Shown: positions 38,661 to 47,884 of the stretch, piece after piece | Position numbering within the stretch: position 1 is the first letter of the stretch | Layout: each line of letters begins with the position of its first letter | Assembly: GCA_949287985.1 (NCBI GenBank) | Contig: CASEIN010000043.1 | Location: forward strand, 42,813-106,812 | DNA: 64,000 nucleotides | Reading direction: 5' to 3' | Source: Mucispirillum schaedleri | Lineage (GTDB): Bacteria > Chrysiogenota > Deferribacteres > Deferribacterales > Mucispirillaceae | Program-made: the position numbers and the translations under genes | The notes under the pieces: generated by a model | What the model was told of the DNA's origin: nothing | Database searches by the model: none | Seen by the model: only the letters and a program-made list of their open reading frames with translations

Positions 38661-39785
38661 TTAAATAATCAATAAATCATCTTTATGAATTATTTCATCA
38701 GATACTTTATAGCCTAAAATATTATATATTTCACTGGAGGCTGCACCCATAATTTTACTAATATCACTTATAGAATAACGAATTTTACCTTTTGCTATTT
38801 CTTTATCATTATTTATAATAGATACAATATCTCCTGCTTGAAATTTTCCATTAACCCCTATTACGCCTTTAGCAAGTAATGATTTATTATTTAATAATGC
38901 ACTGCATGCGCCATTATCAATAATAATAGCGCCTTTTGGTATAGCTGCATAACCTATCCAAAACTTACGTTTTTTAATTGAAGAAACACTTTGATAAAAA
39001 TATGTCCCAACATTATCTTCTTTAAAAAACTTTTCTATATTTTCTGGTTCCATTCCACGAATTATGGCTACTTCACACCCTGCTTCTAATGCTTTTTTTG
39101 CAGCCTGCAATTTTGATTTCATACCACCTGTTCCAACAGATGATATACTGCCACCTGCACTATCCATTATATCATCATTAATGTATTCTACTTTATGAAT
39201 TATAGATGCATTTTTATCTTTAGATGGGTCAGATGTATAAAGCCCTTCAACATCAGATAAAATAAGAAGTAAATCGCCATCAACAATACCAGCAACTAAA
39301 GCTCCAAGATTATCATTATCACCAAACGATTCTATATACTTTAATTCATCAACAATAATAGTATCATTTTCATTTATAATAGGTATAACATTAAGTTCTA
39401 AAAGTCTTTTCAAAGCCTGTCTTGCGTGTAAAAATCTTTTCCTGTTAGATAAATCATCTTTTGTTAAAAGCACTTGTGCAACATTTATATTATATTGTGC
39501 AAAAGCCTGTTCATACGTCCAAATAAGACGAGCCTGCCCTACTGCTGCTGAAGCCTGCTTATCTACAATATCTTTTGGGCGAGATGAAAAACCTAATAAT
39601 TTAAAACCTGAAGCCACTGCACCAGAAGACACGATAACAATATTTGGTATAGTTTTTTTTAATTTTGCTATATGGTAAACAAGAGAAGCTATTCTTGCTG
39701 AATTAATGCCTAAATCATCTCCAGAAAGTATAGAACTGCCTATTTTGATTATCAGTGTTTTTATATTTTCTTTAGAACTCATCAT
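38661..39785 (-). CDS. proB: Glutamate 5-kinase
   Basis: The first enzyme of proline synthesis has an amino acid kinase domain (KIGSSILSG, VSSGAVASG, NENDTI, FGDNDNLGALVA, GTGGMKSKLQAA) and a C-terminal PUA domain. The frame stays open to 39872, but that stretch is tRNA-Gln and cannot be coding. An AGGG lies five bases before ATG-ATG at 39785/39782, so I start at 39785 (374 residues). The tRNA is 26 bases upstream and probably cotranscribed. Confidence 0.97.
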   Translation of the reverse strand: MMSSKENIKTLIIKIGSSILSGDDLGINSARIASLVYHIAKLKKTIPNIVIVSSGAVASGFKLLGFSSRPKDIVDKQASAAVGQARLIWTYEQAFAQYNINVAQVLLTKDDLSNRKRFLHARQALKRLLELNVIPIINENDTIIVDELKYIESFGDNDNLGALVAGIVDGDLLLILSDVEGLYTSDPSKDKNASIIHKVEYINDDIMDSAGGSISSVGTGGMKSKLQAAKKALEAGCEVAIIRGMEPENIEKFFKEDNVGTYFYQSVSSIKKRKFWIGYAAIPKGAIIIDNGACSALLNNKSLLAKGVIGVNGKFQAGDIVSIINNDKEIAKGKIRYSISDISKIMGAASSEIYNILGYKVSDEIIHKDDLLII

Positions 39786-39811
39786 GTAGACCCTAAAAAT
39801 GGATAAAAAAA

Positions 39812-39886
39812 TGGCTGGGGCAGAAGGATTCGAACCTCCGAATGGCGGGACCAAAACCCGCTGCCTTACCACTTGGCGATGCCCCA
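39812..39886 (-). tRNA. tRNA-Gln (TTG)
   Basis: A 75-base cloverleaf with an acceptor stem TGGGGCA/TGCCCCA and anticodon loop TTTTGGT (anticodon TTG, reading CAA). The T-loop is GGTTCGAATCC, and the discriminator base and 3' CCA are encoded. It lies just upstream of proB. Confidence 0.98.
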
Positions 39887-39902
39887 GCGTTCGTGTGAAA
39901 GA

Positions 39903-39931
39903 TAATTAATATATTTTTTTTATTTAGTCAA
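39903..39931 (-). promoter_or_regulatory. Promoter for tRNA-Gln and proBA
   Basis: On the minus strand TTGACT (39931-39926) and TAATTA (39908-39903) are separated by 17 bases, with the tRNA 5' end 16 bases further on. The -35 is strong, the -10 moderate. Confidence 0.6.
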
Positions 39932-39979
39932 GCATTTTTTTTAAAAATAATAAAAAAATATATTATTGCTATAAATATC

Positions 39980-40405
39980 TTACTGATTAGATGTTTTTAT
40001 ACGAAGTTTTTCAAGCATATCCATTAATACTAAACGTTCATTATCAGAAAAAATTGATAGAACATTTGCTTCATGGTTTCTAATCTTGCTGTTTATTTCA
40101 TCAAAAAGTTTATTACCGCTATCTGTTAGCTGCAATATTTTCTTTACTTTTCCATTATACTCAACATATGATACATATCCCTGTTGCCTTAATTTTGCAA
40201 TATAACGAGAAGTCATACCCTTATCCATACTATAATATTCATATATATGGCTGGCTTTAGCAGTCCCATTTCTGCTTATATACAGGATAATGCCCCATAA
40301 AACACTTGTTAAGTTATATGGTCTTAAAATACGATTAACATCATTGATAATCTGCCTGTATACTCTTGAATATTCTTGAAAAAATAATTTCATATAAAAC
40401 CTCAC
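39980..40405 (-). CDS. MarR-family transcriptional regulator
   Basis: This 141-residue winged-helix regulator has long dimer helices at both ends. The recognition region is GTAKASHIYEYYSMDKGMTSRYIAKLRQQG (residues within: MDKGMTSRYI), with the wing YVSYVEYNGKVKK. MarR proteins usually bind their own promoter and respond to small phenolic or oxidative signals; the ligand here is unknown. It is divergent from the IscR-like gene, about 180 bases away. Confidence 0.88.
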   Translation of the reverse strand: MRFYMKLFFQEYSRVYRQIINDVNRILRPYNLTSVLWGIILYISRNGTAKASHIYEYYSMDKGMTSRYIAKLRQQGYVSYVEYNGKVKKILQLTDSGNKLFDEINSKIRNHEANVLSIFSDNERLVLMDMLEKLRIKTSNQ

Positions 40406-40582
40406 TGCATTTCAAGTTGTTGTATATTAATACATGAGCAAAAATATTTCAATACATTTAAAAAAATATTTTATAATTCATATATTTTTCTCAAAATAAT
40501 AATAAAAATATTGATATATAATATCTTTTATATTATACTGCGTTATCAAGATATTAAAAGATATATTAATAAAGGATTTTTT

Positions 40583-40993
40583 ATGAAGATAACTCGTGCA
40601 TGCGATTACACTATTCGTGCTTTAGTGTATATGGCTCAGTCTCCAATGGGCACACCTTTTATGCGTTCAGATATAGCAAAAGCTTGTAACGTTCCTGATA
40701 GTTTTCTTGGTAAAATATTACAAAGCCTTGCAAAATCAGATATTCTAATTAGTGAAAGAGGTAAAAAAGGTGGTTTTAGGCTTGGTAAAACACCTAAAGA
40801 AATATGTATATATGATGTTCTTGTTGCAGTAGATGGTCCATTAAACATCAATAACTGCCTTGATGAGCAAATAGGTTGCTGTTTTGACCACTCATGCTGT
40901 GCCCATAACATGTGGAAAGATATTCAACAAGCACTTATTGAAAAATTAAAACAATATACACTAGCTGATATTTCTGAAAACTGCGCACAATAG
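40583..40993 (+). CDS. Rrf2-family regulator, IscR-like
   Basis: This 136-residue Rrf2 winged-helix protein starts MKITRACDYTIRALVYMA. The HTH region is DIAKACNVPDSFLGKILQSL, and the wing is GKKGGFRLG. The cluster-binding segment has C92, C99, C100, C105, C106 and H108; spacing C99-x5-C105-x2-H108 is that of IscR. It therefore probably senses Fe-S status. AAAGGA precedes the ATG at 40583; the longer open frame from 40511 is not supported. It is 35 bases before an ornithine cyclodeaminase-family gene, and may also control the Fe-S genes at 24689-26590. Confidence 0.9.
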   Translation: MKITRACDYTIRALVYMAQSPMGTPFMRSDIAKACNVPDSFLGKILQSLAKSDILISERGKKGGFRLGKTPKEICIYDVLVAVDGPLNINNCLDEQIGCCFDHSCCAHNMWKDIQQALIEKLKQYTLADISENCAQ

Positions 40994-41028
40994 TATCTAT
41001 AAAAAACTTTATATAGGAGTGTGATATT

Positions 41029-41988
41029 ATGGGAGCAATATATATTGATGAAGCAACAGCATCAAAAATCTTAACAATGGACGATGCTCTAAATTTAGTA
41101 GAGGAATCTTTTACAACATATGCTCAAGGAAAGTCATTTAACATGACTCGCCAAAGAATGAGAATACGTAAAGGTGCATTACATATGCTTCCTGGAGCTG
41201 TTCCTTATAAAAATGTAATAGGATTTAAAGCATATACATCTTTTCGTGCAGGTTTAATTTTTAAGGTTCATTTATATGATGCTGAAAATGGCAGCCCTCT
41301 TGCAATTATTGATGCTAATGAAATAGGAAGGCTTAGAACAGGTGCTGCAACTGGCATTGCTACAAAATACATGGCAAAAAAAGAAAGTAATACAGCTTTT
41401 ATTTTCGGTGGAGGTTTTCAAGCTGAAGCTCAATTAGAAGCAGTATGTAAAACAAGTAACATAAAGAAAGCATTTGTTACTACTCGTAAAATAGAAAATG
41501 CTCAAGCATTTGCAGATAAAATGAGCAAATCTTTAGGTATAGAGATAATCCCTACTCAAAATATTGAAAATGATTTACCACAGGCAGATATAATCATTAC
41601 TATTACTACAGCAGTAAAACCATTATTTGAACATACTATGCTAAATCCTAATGGTGTCCATATAAATGGTGCTGGTTCTAATGCATTAATACGTGCAGAA
41701 ATTCCTGAAAAAACAATAGAGGCAGCAGAAGTTTTGGCAGTAGATAGTAAAGATGTGGCAGCTATTGAATGTGGTGATATTCTACTATCATTAGAAAAAG
41801 GCAGATTACATTGGAATGAAATAGTAGAACTTGGTGAAATTACAGCAGGTTTTCGCTCTGGTAGAGTTACTGATAATGGTATTACTATATTCCAATCTCA
41901 AGGAATGGGTTTACAGGATATTATGTGTGCCGAATTTATTTATAGAAAAGCACTTGCTGAAAAATTAGGCAAAGATTTACCTTTTTAG
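41029..41988 (+). CDS. Ornithine cyclodeaminase / mu-crystallin family protein
   Basis: This 319-residue NAD(P)-binding protein has the family segments GALHMLPGAVPYKNVIGFKA, ANEIGRLRTGAATGIATKYMA and IFGGGFQAEAQLEAV (nucleotide loop). GAGSNALIRAEIP follows. Members act as ornithine cyclodeaminase, alanine dehydrogenase or ketimine reductase. Substrate cannot be decided. An AGGAGTG Shine-Dalgarno is present, and it may share a transcript with the IscR-like gene. Confidence 0.9.
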   Translation: MGAIYIDEATASKILTMDDALNLVEESFTTYAQGKSFNMTRQRMRIRKGALHMLPGAVPYKNVIGFKAYTSFRAGLIFKVHLYDAENGSPLAIIDANEIGRLRTGAATGIATKYMAKKESNTAFIFGGGFQAEAQLEAVCKTSNIKKAFVTTRKIENAQAFADKMSKSLGIEIIPTQNIENDLPQADIIITITTAVKPLFEHTMLNPNGVHINGAGSNALIRAEIPEKTIEAAEVLAVDSKDVAAIECGDILLSLEKGRLHWNEIVELGEITAGFRSGRVTDNGITIFQSQGMGLQDIMCAEFIYRKALAEKLGKDLPF

Positions 41989-42061
41989 TAACAAGAAAAG
42001 TAGTAAAAAATTTTTTTTGCTTGAGAATACAAGCACTTATGAATGTATAAAATTTTTTCTC

Positions 42062-42089
42062 TTGATTAGTTTTAAAACTCTGATAATAT
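42062..42089 (+). promoter_or_regulatory. Promoter for nrdJ
   Basis: TTGATT at 42062-42067 and TAATAT at 42084-42089 are separated by 16 bases, 30 bases before the nrdJ ATG, which has TTAGGAG. No cobalamin riboswitch fits in the gap. Confidence 0.55.
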
Positions 42090-42119
42090 AGCATTCTAAA
42101 AAAAAATTTAGGAGCAAAT

Positions 42120-44411
42120 ATGGCATCAAATAATTCAAAGGCACTATTCCAAACAGAGCCTGCGTTACTTCCGAACTCTGTTACTGTGCTTAAAAAACGT
42201 TACCTTCGAAAAAAAGAGTCTGGGGAAATGGAAACCCCTAAAGATTTATTTATTCGTGTAGCAAAGAATATTGCAGAAGCAGAATTAAAGTTTGATAAAA
42301 ATGCAGATGTAGATAGCGTTGCAGATTTATTTTATACACAAATGGCAACTCTTAAATTTTTACCAAATTCACCTACTTTAATGAATGCTGGTAATGCATT
42401 GCAGCAGCTTTCAGCATGTTTTGTTTTACCTGTGGAGGATTCTTTAGAAGGTATTTTTGAAGCTGTTAAATATACTGCTCTTATTCATAAATCTGGTGGT
42501 GGAACAGGTTTTTCATTTTCAAGACTTCGTCCTAAAGATGATTCTGTTAAAACAACAAAAGGTGTTTCATCTGGGCCTGTTTCTTTTATGTCTGTTTTTG
42601 ATGCTGCAACAGAAACTATTAAACAAGGTGGTATGAGACGTGGTGCTAATATGGGTATCTTACGTGTTGACCATCCAGATATAATGGATTTTGTATATGC
42701 AAAGCAAGACAAGACAAAACTTACTAACTTTAATTTATCTGTTGGTATTACAGAAGAGTTTATGAAAAGTGTAAAAAAAGGCACTGATTATGACCTATTA
42801 ACACCAAGAGATAGAAAGAAAGTTGGTTCTAAAAATGCAAAAGAAGTTTTCAATGAAATGGTTCGCCTTGCATGGGAAGGTGGTGACCCGGGTATTATTT
42901 TCTTAGATAGAATTAATAATGCTAATCCAACACCAGCAGAAGGTGAAATGGAAAGTACAAACCCATGTGGTGAACAGCCATTATTACCATATGAATCATG
43001 TAATCTTGGTTCTATTAATTTAGTTCAGTTTGTTAAAAATGGTAAAATAGACTGGGATGATTTAAAAAACACCTGCTGTATTGCAGTACGCTTTTTAGAT
43101 AATGTTATTGAAATGAATAACTACCCTATTAAGCAAATAGATGAAATGACTAAGAAAAATAGAAAAATAGGGCTTGGTATAATGGGCTGGGCAGATATGC
43201 TTGTTATGCTTAATATTCCATATAATTCTGAAAAAGCCATCTCTTTAGCTGAAGAAGTTATTAAATTCATTAGGAATGAAGGCAGAAAAATGAGTGTAAA
43301 ATTAGCAGAAGTTCGTGGCAGTTTTCCAGGGTTTGATAAAAGTATATATCCTGGATTAGGCTTTAAAGCTATGCGTAATGCTACAATAACAACTATTGCT
43401 CCAACTGGAACTATTTCTATTATTGCAGGAGCATCAAGCGGTATTGAACCATATTTTGCATTAGCTTATTATAGAAATGTTATGGATAATAATAAACTTC
43501 CTGAAGTTAACCCATACTTTTTAGCTAAAGCTCATGAAGGTAAATTTTATTCAGAAAGTTTACTTAATAAATTAGCTGATGCTGGAAATGCTCATAATTT
43601 AACAGAAGTACCAGAAGATATTAGAAAAATATTTGTAACAAGCCATGAAATCAGCCCAGAATGGCATGTAAGAATGCAGGCTGCCTTCCAAAAATATACT
43701 GATAATGCTGTTAGTAAAACAGTAAATTTTGAAAACAGTGCTACTATTGAAGATGTTGAAAAAGCATATATGCTTGCATATGATTTAGGCTGTAAAGGTA
43801 TTACTATATATAGAGATGGCAGTAGAGATAATCAGGTTTTAAATATTGGTAAAGTTAAAGAAGATGCTCCTGTTGATGTTACTGTTCAAATGCCTGCAAA
43901 ACCAAAAGAACGCCCTGCTGTTTTAATTGGTAAAACTATAGAAAAAACAACTGGTTGTGGTAAAATGTATGTTACAATAAACCAAGACCAGGAAGGTAAT
44001 ATTTTTGAAGTATTTACAAGTATTGGTAAAGCTGGTGGTTGTGCGCAAAGCCAGTCTGAAGCGATTGGAAGATTAATATCATTAAACTTAAGAAGTGGCG
44101 TTGAACCAGAATTTATAATTAAACAATTAAAAGGTATTTCATGCCATATGCCTTATGGTTTTGGTTCTCAAAGAGTTCTTTCTTGTGCTGATGCTGTTGG
44201 TAAAGCTCTTGATGAAGCTATAAAAAACCCACTTAATACACAGGTTATTAGAAATGACAGTATAACAGTTGATACTTTACTTGCAGATATGGATAAAAAA
44301 GCTGGTAAAAAAGTAGTTTCTAATGGTGCATGTCCTGACTGCGGTGCTCCTGTTGAATATATTGAAGGATGCCTCACTTGTCAGTCATGCGGTTATTCTA
44401 AATGCAGCTAA
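42120..44411 (+). CDS. nrdJ: Adenosylcobalamin-dependent ribonucleotide reductase
   Basis: This 763-residue class II reductase makes deoxynucleotides with a B12-derived radical, with or without oxygen. The radical site is N281-P-C283-G-E285. The redox pair is C100 (LSACFVL) and C294 (ESCNLGS). [13 protein letters not shown] and [17 protein letters not shown] also fit. A TSCPD domain (about 600-690) follows, and a four-cysteine zinc ribbon-like end (CPDCG ... CQSCG) carries the regenerating cysteines. It is monocistronic, with promoter and terminator. It implies a source of B12. Confidence 0.97.
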   Translation: MASNNSKALFQTEPALLPNSVTVLKKRYLRKKESGEMETPKDLFIRVAKNIAEAELKFDKNADVDSVADLFYTQMATLKFLPNSPTLMNAGNALQQLSACFVLPVEDSLEGIFEAVKYTALIHKSGGGTGFSFSRLRPKDDSVKTTKGVSSGPVSFMSVFDAATETIKQGGMRRGANMGILRVDHPDIMDFVYAKQDKTKLTNFNLSVGITEEFMKSVKKGTDYDLLTPRDRKKVGSKNAKEVFNEMVRLAWEGGDPGIIFLDRINNANPTPAEGEMESTNPCGEQPLLPYESCNLGSINLVQFVKNGKIDWDDLKNTCCIAVRFLDNVIEMNNYPIKQIDEMTKKNRKIGLGIMGWADMLVMLNIPYNSEKAISLAEEVIKFIRNEGRKMSVKLAEVRGSFPGFDKSIYPGLGFKAMRNATITTIAPTGTISIIAGASSGIEPYFALAYYRNVMDNNKLPEVNPYFLAKAHEGKFYSESLLNKLADAGNAHNLTEVPEDIRKIFVTSHEISPEWHVRMQAAFQKYTDNAVSKTVNFENSATIEDVEKAYMLAYDLGCKGITIYRDGSRDNQVLNIGKVKEDAPVDVTVQMPAKPKERPAVLIGKTIEKTTGCGKMYVTINQDQEGNIFEVFTSIGKAGGCAQSQSEAIGRLISLNLRSGVEPEFIIKQLKGISCHMPYGFGSQRVLSCADAVGKALDEAIKNPLNTQVIRNDSITVDTLLADMDKKAGKKVVSNGACPDCGAPVEYIEGCLTCQSCGYSKCS

Positions 44412-44438
44412 TGTAATAAATTATTTAATATAATTAAG

Positions 44439-44469
44439 GGCAGGTTTTTTGTATCCTGCCCTTTTTTTA
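44439..44469 (+). terminator. Intrinsic terminator of nrdJ
   Basis: A 7-bp GC-rich stem GGGCAGG/CCTGCCC with a ten-base loop is followed by a run of seven T, 28 bases past the nrdJ stop. Confidence 0.92.
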
Positions 44470-44858
44470 TATCTAAAATAACTATTTTTCTGTTTAATAA
44501 TATTATTCTTTTTAATATAATTATAAAGGTATAAGTATCATTAATCATCTTATTTAAACAGCTGTCATTTATATAATACATAAATTACTAAAATATTACA
44601 ACATACCAACCATTTGAAAGAGCTTATACAGCATTACTTCAATATATTCATATTTAAAGTTACATATATACATTATCGTTTTATTAAACAATATCTATAC
44701 TGCCCTTCTCTTTATAAATATTTAATTATAATAATTAATATATAAATTGCACACTGATTAATATATAATTATAACTATCTATAAACTATATTAGAGTGTT
44801 TTTATTACAGAGAAATTTATAAGACAAAAAATATTGAAAAATATTATTATATAATAAA

Positions 44859-44995
44859 GAGAGGGTATTAACCCACTCTCAGATTGTCGAAAAAATACAT
44901 TTTTTCGCCAGTCTTTTGCCAGCCTAATAATGCTTGTAGCATTTTATTAGGCTATAAGGGTAACTAAACTTGGATACACGCTCCAAGTTTAGTTA
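44859..44995. repeat. Cluster of four inverted repeats
   Basis: Four inverted repeats follow one another. At 44859-44880 GAGAG-GGT pairs with ACC-CTCTC around ATTA. At 44888-44907 CGAAAAAA pairs with TTTTTTCG. At 44921-44953 AGCCTAATAATGCT pairs with AGCA-TTATTAGGCT, with one bulge. At 44961-44995 TAACTAAACTTGGA pairs with its exact 14-base complement. There is no protein-coding frame. They could be terminators in series for the minus strand, a small structured RNA or a repeat element. Confidence 0.6.
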
Positions 44996-45072
44996 AATAA
45001 ATTATTTTTTAATGTAGATAATATTTCTTCTTATAAGTTTAAAATAATCAATAACTTTTTTGACAATTTAAA

Positions 45073-45092
45073 GAGCGGGTAGTAACCCGCCC
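45073..45092 (-). terminator. Terminator of the first barrel gene
   Basis: A GCGGGT/ACCCGC stem around AGTA lies about 40 bases past the stop of the gene at 45132. On the minus strand it is followed by TCTTTAAATT. The stem-loop resembles the hairpin at 44859. Confidence 0.55.
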
Positions 45093-45131
45093 TGTTTTTA
45101 CTGCATTAAAGCAGATATTTATAAGCTATTA

Positions 45132-46277
45132 TTAAAATACAACAGAAGCCATTGCACCAGCTATAAAGTCATAGCCTTCTTTTTCGCCTGCACTGTCCTG
45201 CATTTTATTAATGTATGCGATTTCTGGAGTAATTGCAAACCAGTCATTAATTTGAATAACACAGTTTAAATATGCACCAAGGCTGTCGTCCATTTTAGCA
45301 TATCCATCACCAAAGTTAAGTGTATAACCTACACCAATTTGTGGAGTATATTTTTCATTAAATGTATGACCTAAACCTATTGCAACACCTGCAGATTGGA
45401 TATTTTCAGATTTTGTGCCATCTTCTAAAAACATACTGATTTTGTTAACATTTACTGGGTCTGCAGCAACTACACGGCTTTTATAGTTGCCTAATGCATC
45501 CATTAAGTCTAAGTTTGCACCATACCAGCCAGTAAATTGTAAAAATGAGTTGCCAAAATCAGCCTGACCGCCAAAACCTATATTATATGAATGAAATACT
45601 TTATCAGAAACAGCATTGCTGTTATCAGAATACATATAAGCACCGTATGCACCAAACACTTTAAATTCAAGTGTATCATTAGTATAAGTATATGCTAATT
45701 CCACCCTTGGCAATACATTAAATGGAGTATATAAAGCATTACCTTCTAAATCTACTGCACTTAATTTATACCCTGTATCATCAGTATTTTCACTATTCCA
45801 GCCACCACCTAAACTAGGAAATATCACAGCCAGTTCAAACCCTTTAATACCATAGCGAATTTGCAGTCTATCATTATCTGCCAATGTTCCTAAATCATTT
45901 AAAGAGCCTAAGTCTTGAGATACCTGCCCAAAAGAATATGCTGCAATAGTTGTATCTCTACCTACTACTATAAAATGGTCTTCTGCACCATTAAAACGAT
46001 AAGTTAAAAAGAACCTTTGTACAGGGTCCGCAAGACCTGCTTCAAATGTTCCTGTAACATTACCATAAGTTAATTCAACCCCTAAAAGAGATGAACCAAC
46101 AAATGCTTCTGAGCCAAAAGAATTTGAACTTTGTCCATAACTTTCACTATAAGTATAAAAAGCATCACCATATATTTCACCATATATGTTAGCTTTAAAT
46201 TCACCGCTTTCAAACTCTACGGCAAATACTGGCACTGCAGCAAGTACCATAATTAATGAAAATAAAACCTTTTTCAT
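45132..46277 (-). CDS. Outer-membrane beta-barrel (porin-like) protein A
   Basis: The 381-residue protein has a Sec signal peptide (MKKVLFSLIMVLAAVPVFA, cleavage at FA-VE). The mature chain is of alternating beta-strand character with Gly/Asn/Tyr-rich turns, and it ends in Phe (ASVVF), the usual sorting signal for BamA. It is about 40% alike by eye to the gene next to it at 46536, with the same N-terminal block FKANIYG and similar strands throughout. A diffusion porin or a substrate channel are both possible. AGGAGG lies before the start. Confidence 0.8.
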   Translation of the reverse strand: MKKVLFSLIMVLAAVPVFAVEFESGEFKANIYGEIYGDAFYTYSESYGQSSNSFGSEAFVGSSLLGVELTYGNVTGTFEAGLADPVQRFFLTYRFNGAEDHFIVVGRDTTIAAYSFGQVSQDLGSLNDLGTLADNDRLQIRYGIKGFELAVIFPSLGGGWNSENTDDTGYKLSAVDLEGNALYTPFNVLPRVELAYTYTNDTLEFKVFGAYGAYMYSDNSNAVSDKVFHSYNIGFGGQADFGNSFLQFTGWYGANLDLMDALGNYKSRVVAADPVNVNKISMFLEDGTKSENIQSAGVAIGLGHTFNEKYTPQIGVGYTLNFGDGYAKMDDSLGAYLNCVIQINDWFAITPEIAYINKMQDSAGEKEGYDFIAGAMASVVF

Positions 46278-46491
46278 TGAACCTCCTAAAACCTAATAAA
46301 ATACTTTTATGGTTTATATTATATATTAGATTATACTAGTTTTGAAATAAAGTCAAGTTTTATTGATAATAAATTTCAATAAAAACTATTATGTCTTTTT
46401 AAATAGTTAATTTTATCAACAATATATACATATAATAATTTTAAGAAAGCTAAAAAACGGATTATATCAATATATATAAATTACTAAAGGT

Positions 46492-46513
46492 CTGGGAAGG
46501 TTTCCCTTCCCAG
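46492..46513 (-). terminator. Terminator of the second barrel gene
   Basis: A 9-bp GC-rich stem CTGGGAAGG/CCTTCCCAG with a four-base loop lies about 20 bases past the stop of the gene at 46536. Confidence 0.8.
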
Positions 46514-46535
46514 TTTATAAAAGTTTGATAGATTA

Positions 46536-47762
46536 TTAAAAACTTAAAACAGCAACAAGACCAGCAACTACTGAATATCCTTGAGCTTTACCGTCAGCTC
46601 CACTAAGGTTATAGAAAAGTGCTAATTCTGGAACTATTGAGAACCAGTCTGTTACAAAATACTGAGTGTTTAAAAATGCGCCTATGTTTTGGTCTGCATC
46701 AGCATAATGAGATGCAAAACTTGCACTGTAACCTATACCAAGTTGAGAAACAAGTTTACCATCTAATGCTTTATAGCCATAACCTAATGAGCCGCCTGCA
46801 CTGTATATATCATTAATATCAATAGTGTATCTGCCATTTGCCTGCTGAATAAGGCTTACTGGGTTTAACATTATTTTTGACATACCAGTTCTATAATCAC
46901 CTTGTGCATTAGATAAATACATATTCTGCCCAAAATAGCCTACATAGTTAAGAAATGAGTTGCCAAAATTAGCAGAACCGCCAAAACCTACATAGAACAT
47001 ATGAGCTGTTTTATCAAAAGCATCAATATGTTCTGATGCATTTTCATTATGATACATATATGCACCATAAGAACCAAAGAATTTAATATTAAAATTATCT
47101 TTTGAAAGAGTATATGCAAGCTCTAATCTCGGAATAAAATTAAACATATATGATGCTGAATCAATGGTATCATAAGCTGTAAATGGATTACTAGATGCAT
47201 CAGTAGTTTGATATGAATATTCAAAACTATCTTTATAAGCTAAATCATCACCAGAACCAAAACCAATTTGCGGCATAACAATAGCTATTTCAAAACCTCT
47301 AATACCATATCTAAACTGTAATTTTCTTTTATTAGCAACAGCACCATAGTCAATCATACACTGACCATCATTTGATAACTGCCCATAATTATAAAAAGCA
47401 ATATTATTGTCTCTACCTGCTAAAAAGTAGTGGTCGGACTGACCATTAATATTGTATTTCAGATAAAATTTTCTAACTGGATCACCAAGACCAGCTTCAA
47501 TAGTACCTGATACATTTTTGTAACTCATTGTTACACCAAAATTTGATGACCCTACAAATGCATAAGAACCAAAAGAATGCTGACCCCCACCAATTAATGT
47601 TGATGAGAAAATTGGTGTAGCTTCCTTAGATGAATAAGTATAGAAAGCATCTGCATAAAGGTTACCATAAATATTAGCTTTAAAATCCCCAGAAGTAAAC
47701 TCCACAGCAAACACAGGCACTGCACAAAGTGCCATCAACCATGAAAATATTAACTTTCTCAT
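46536..47762 (-). CDS. Outer-membrane beta-barrel (porin-like) protein B
   Basis: The 408-residue protein has a signal peptide ending CAVPVFA-VE and a barrel-like body ending in LSF. It is a paralog of the gene at 45132. The start blocks TSGDFKANIYGNLYADAFYT and ESGEFKANIYGEIYGDAFYT correspond almost word for word. The two probably arose by tandem duplication. Separate terminators suggest separate transcription, perhaps for alternative expression. Substrate unknown. Confidence 0.8.
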   Translation of the reverse strand: MRKLIFSWLMALCAVPVFAVEFTSGDFKANIYGNLYADAFYTYSSKEATPIFSSTLIGGGQHSFGSYAFVGSSNFGVTMSYKNVSGTIEAGLGDPVRKFYLKYNINGQSDHYFLAGRDNNIAFYNYGQLSNDGQCMIDYGAVANKRKLQFRYGIRGFEIAIVMPQIGFGSGDDLAYKDSFEYSYQTTDASSNPFTAYDTIDSASYMFNFIPRLELAYTLSKDNFNIKFFGSYGAYMYHNENASEHIDAFDKTAHMFYVGFGGSANFGNSFLNYVGYFGQNMYLSNAQGDYRTGMSKIMLNPVSLIQQANGRYTIDINDIYSAGGSLGYGYKALDGKLVSQLGIGYSASFASHYADADQNIGAFLNTQYFVTDWFSIVPELALFYNLSGADGKAQGYSVVAGLVAVLSF

Positions 47763-47884
47763 GTTATCCTCCTAATAACCGTACTTAAAAATTACACATC
47801 TATTTTTATACATAATTTCTACATTATTGTCAATAATAATAATTATTATTACCCTGTATTATAAACAACTTATTTAAAATAGAT

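Larger units (their letters stand above)
44470..45131. other. Long intergenic region
   Basis: Between the nrdJ terminator and the first barrel gene I see no coding frame. The first 390 bases are plain AT-rich sequence. From 44859 on there is a run of hairpins (separate entry), and the terminator of the barrel gene is near 45075. Confidence 0.6.

Noticed and set aside
39786..39872. N-terminal extension of ProB
   Set aside because: The stretch is within and next to tRNA-Gln; a good ribosome site marks the start at 39785.
41989..42119. Cobalamin riboswitch before the B12-dependent nrdJ
   Set aside because: The gap is only 131 bases and shows a plain promoter; no B12-box-like sequence was seen.
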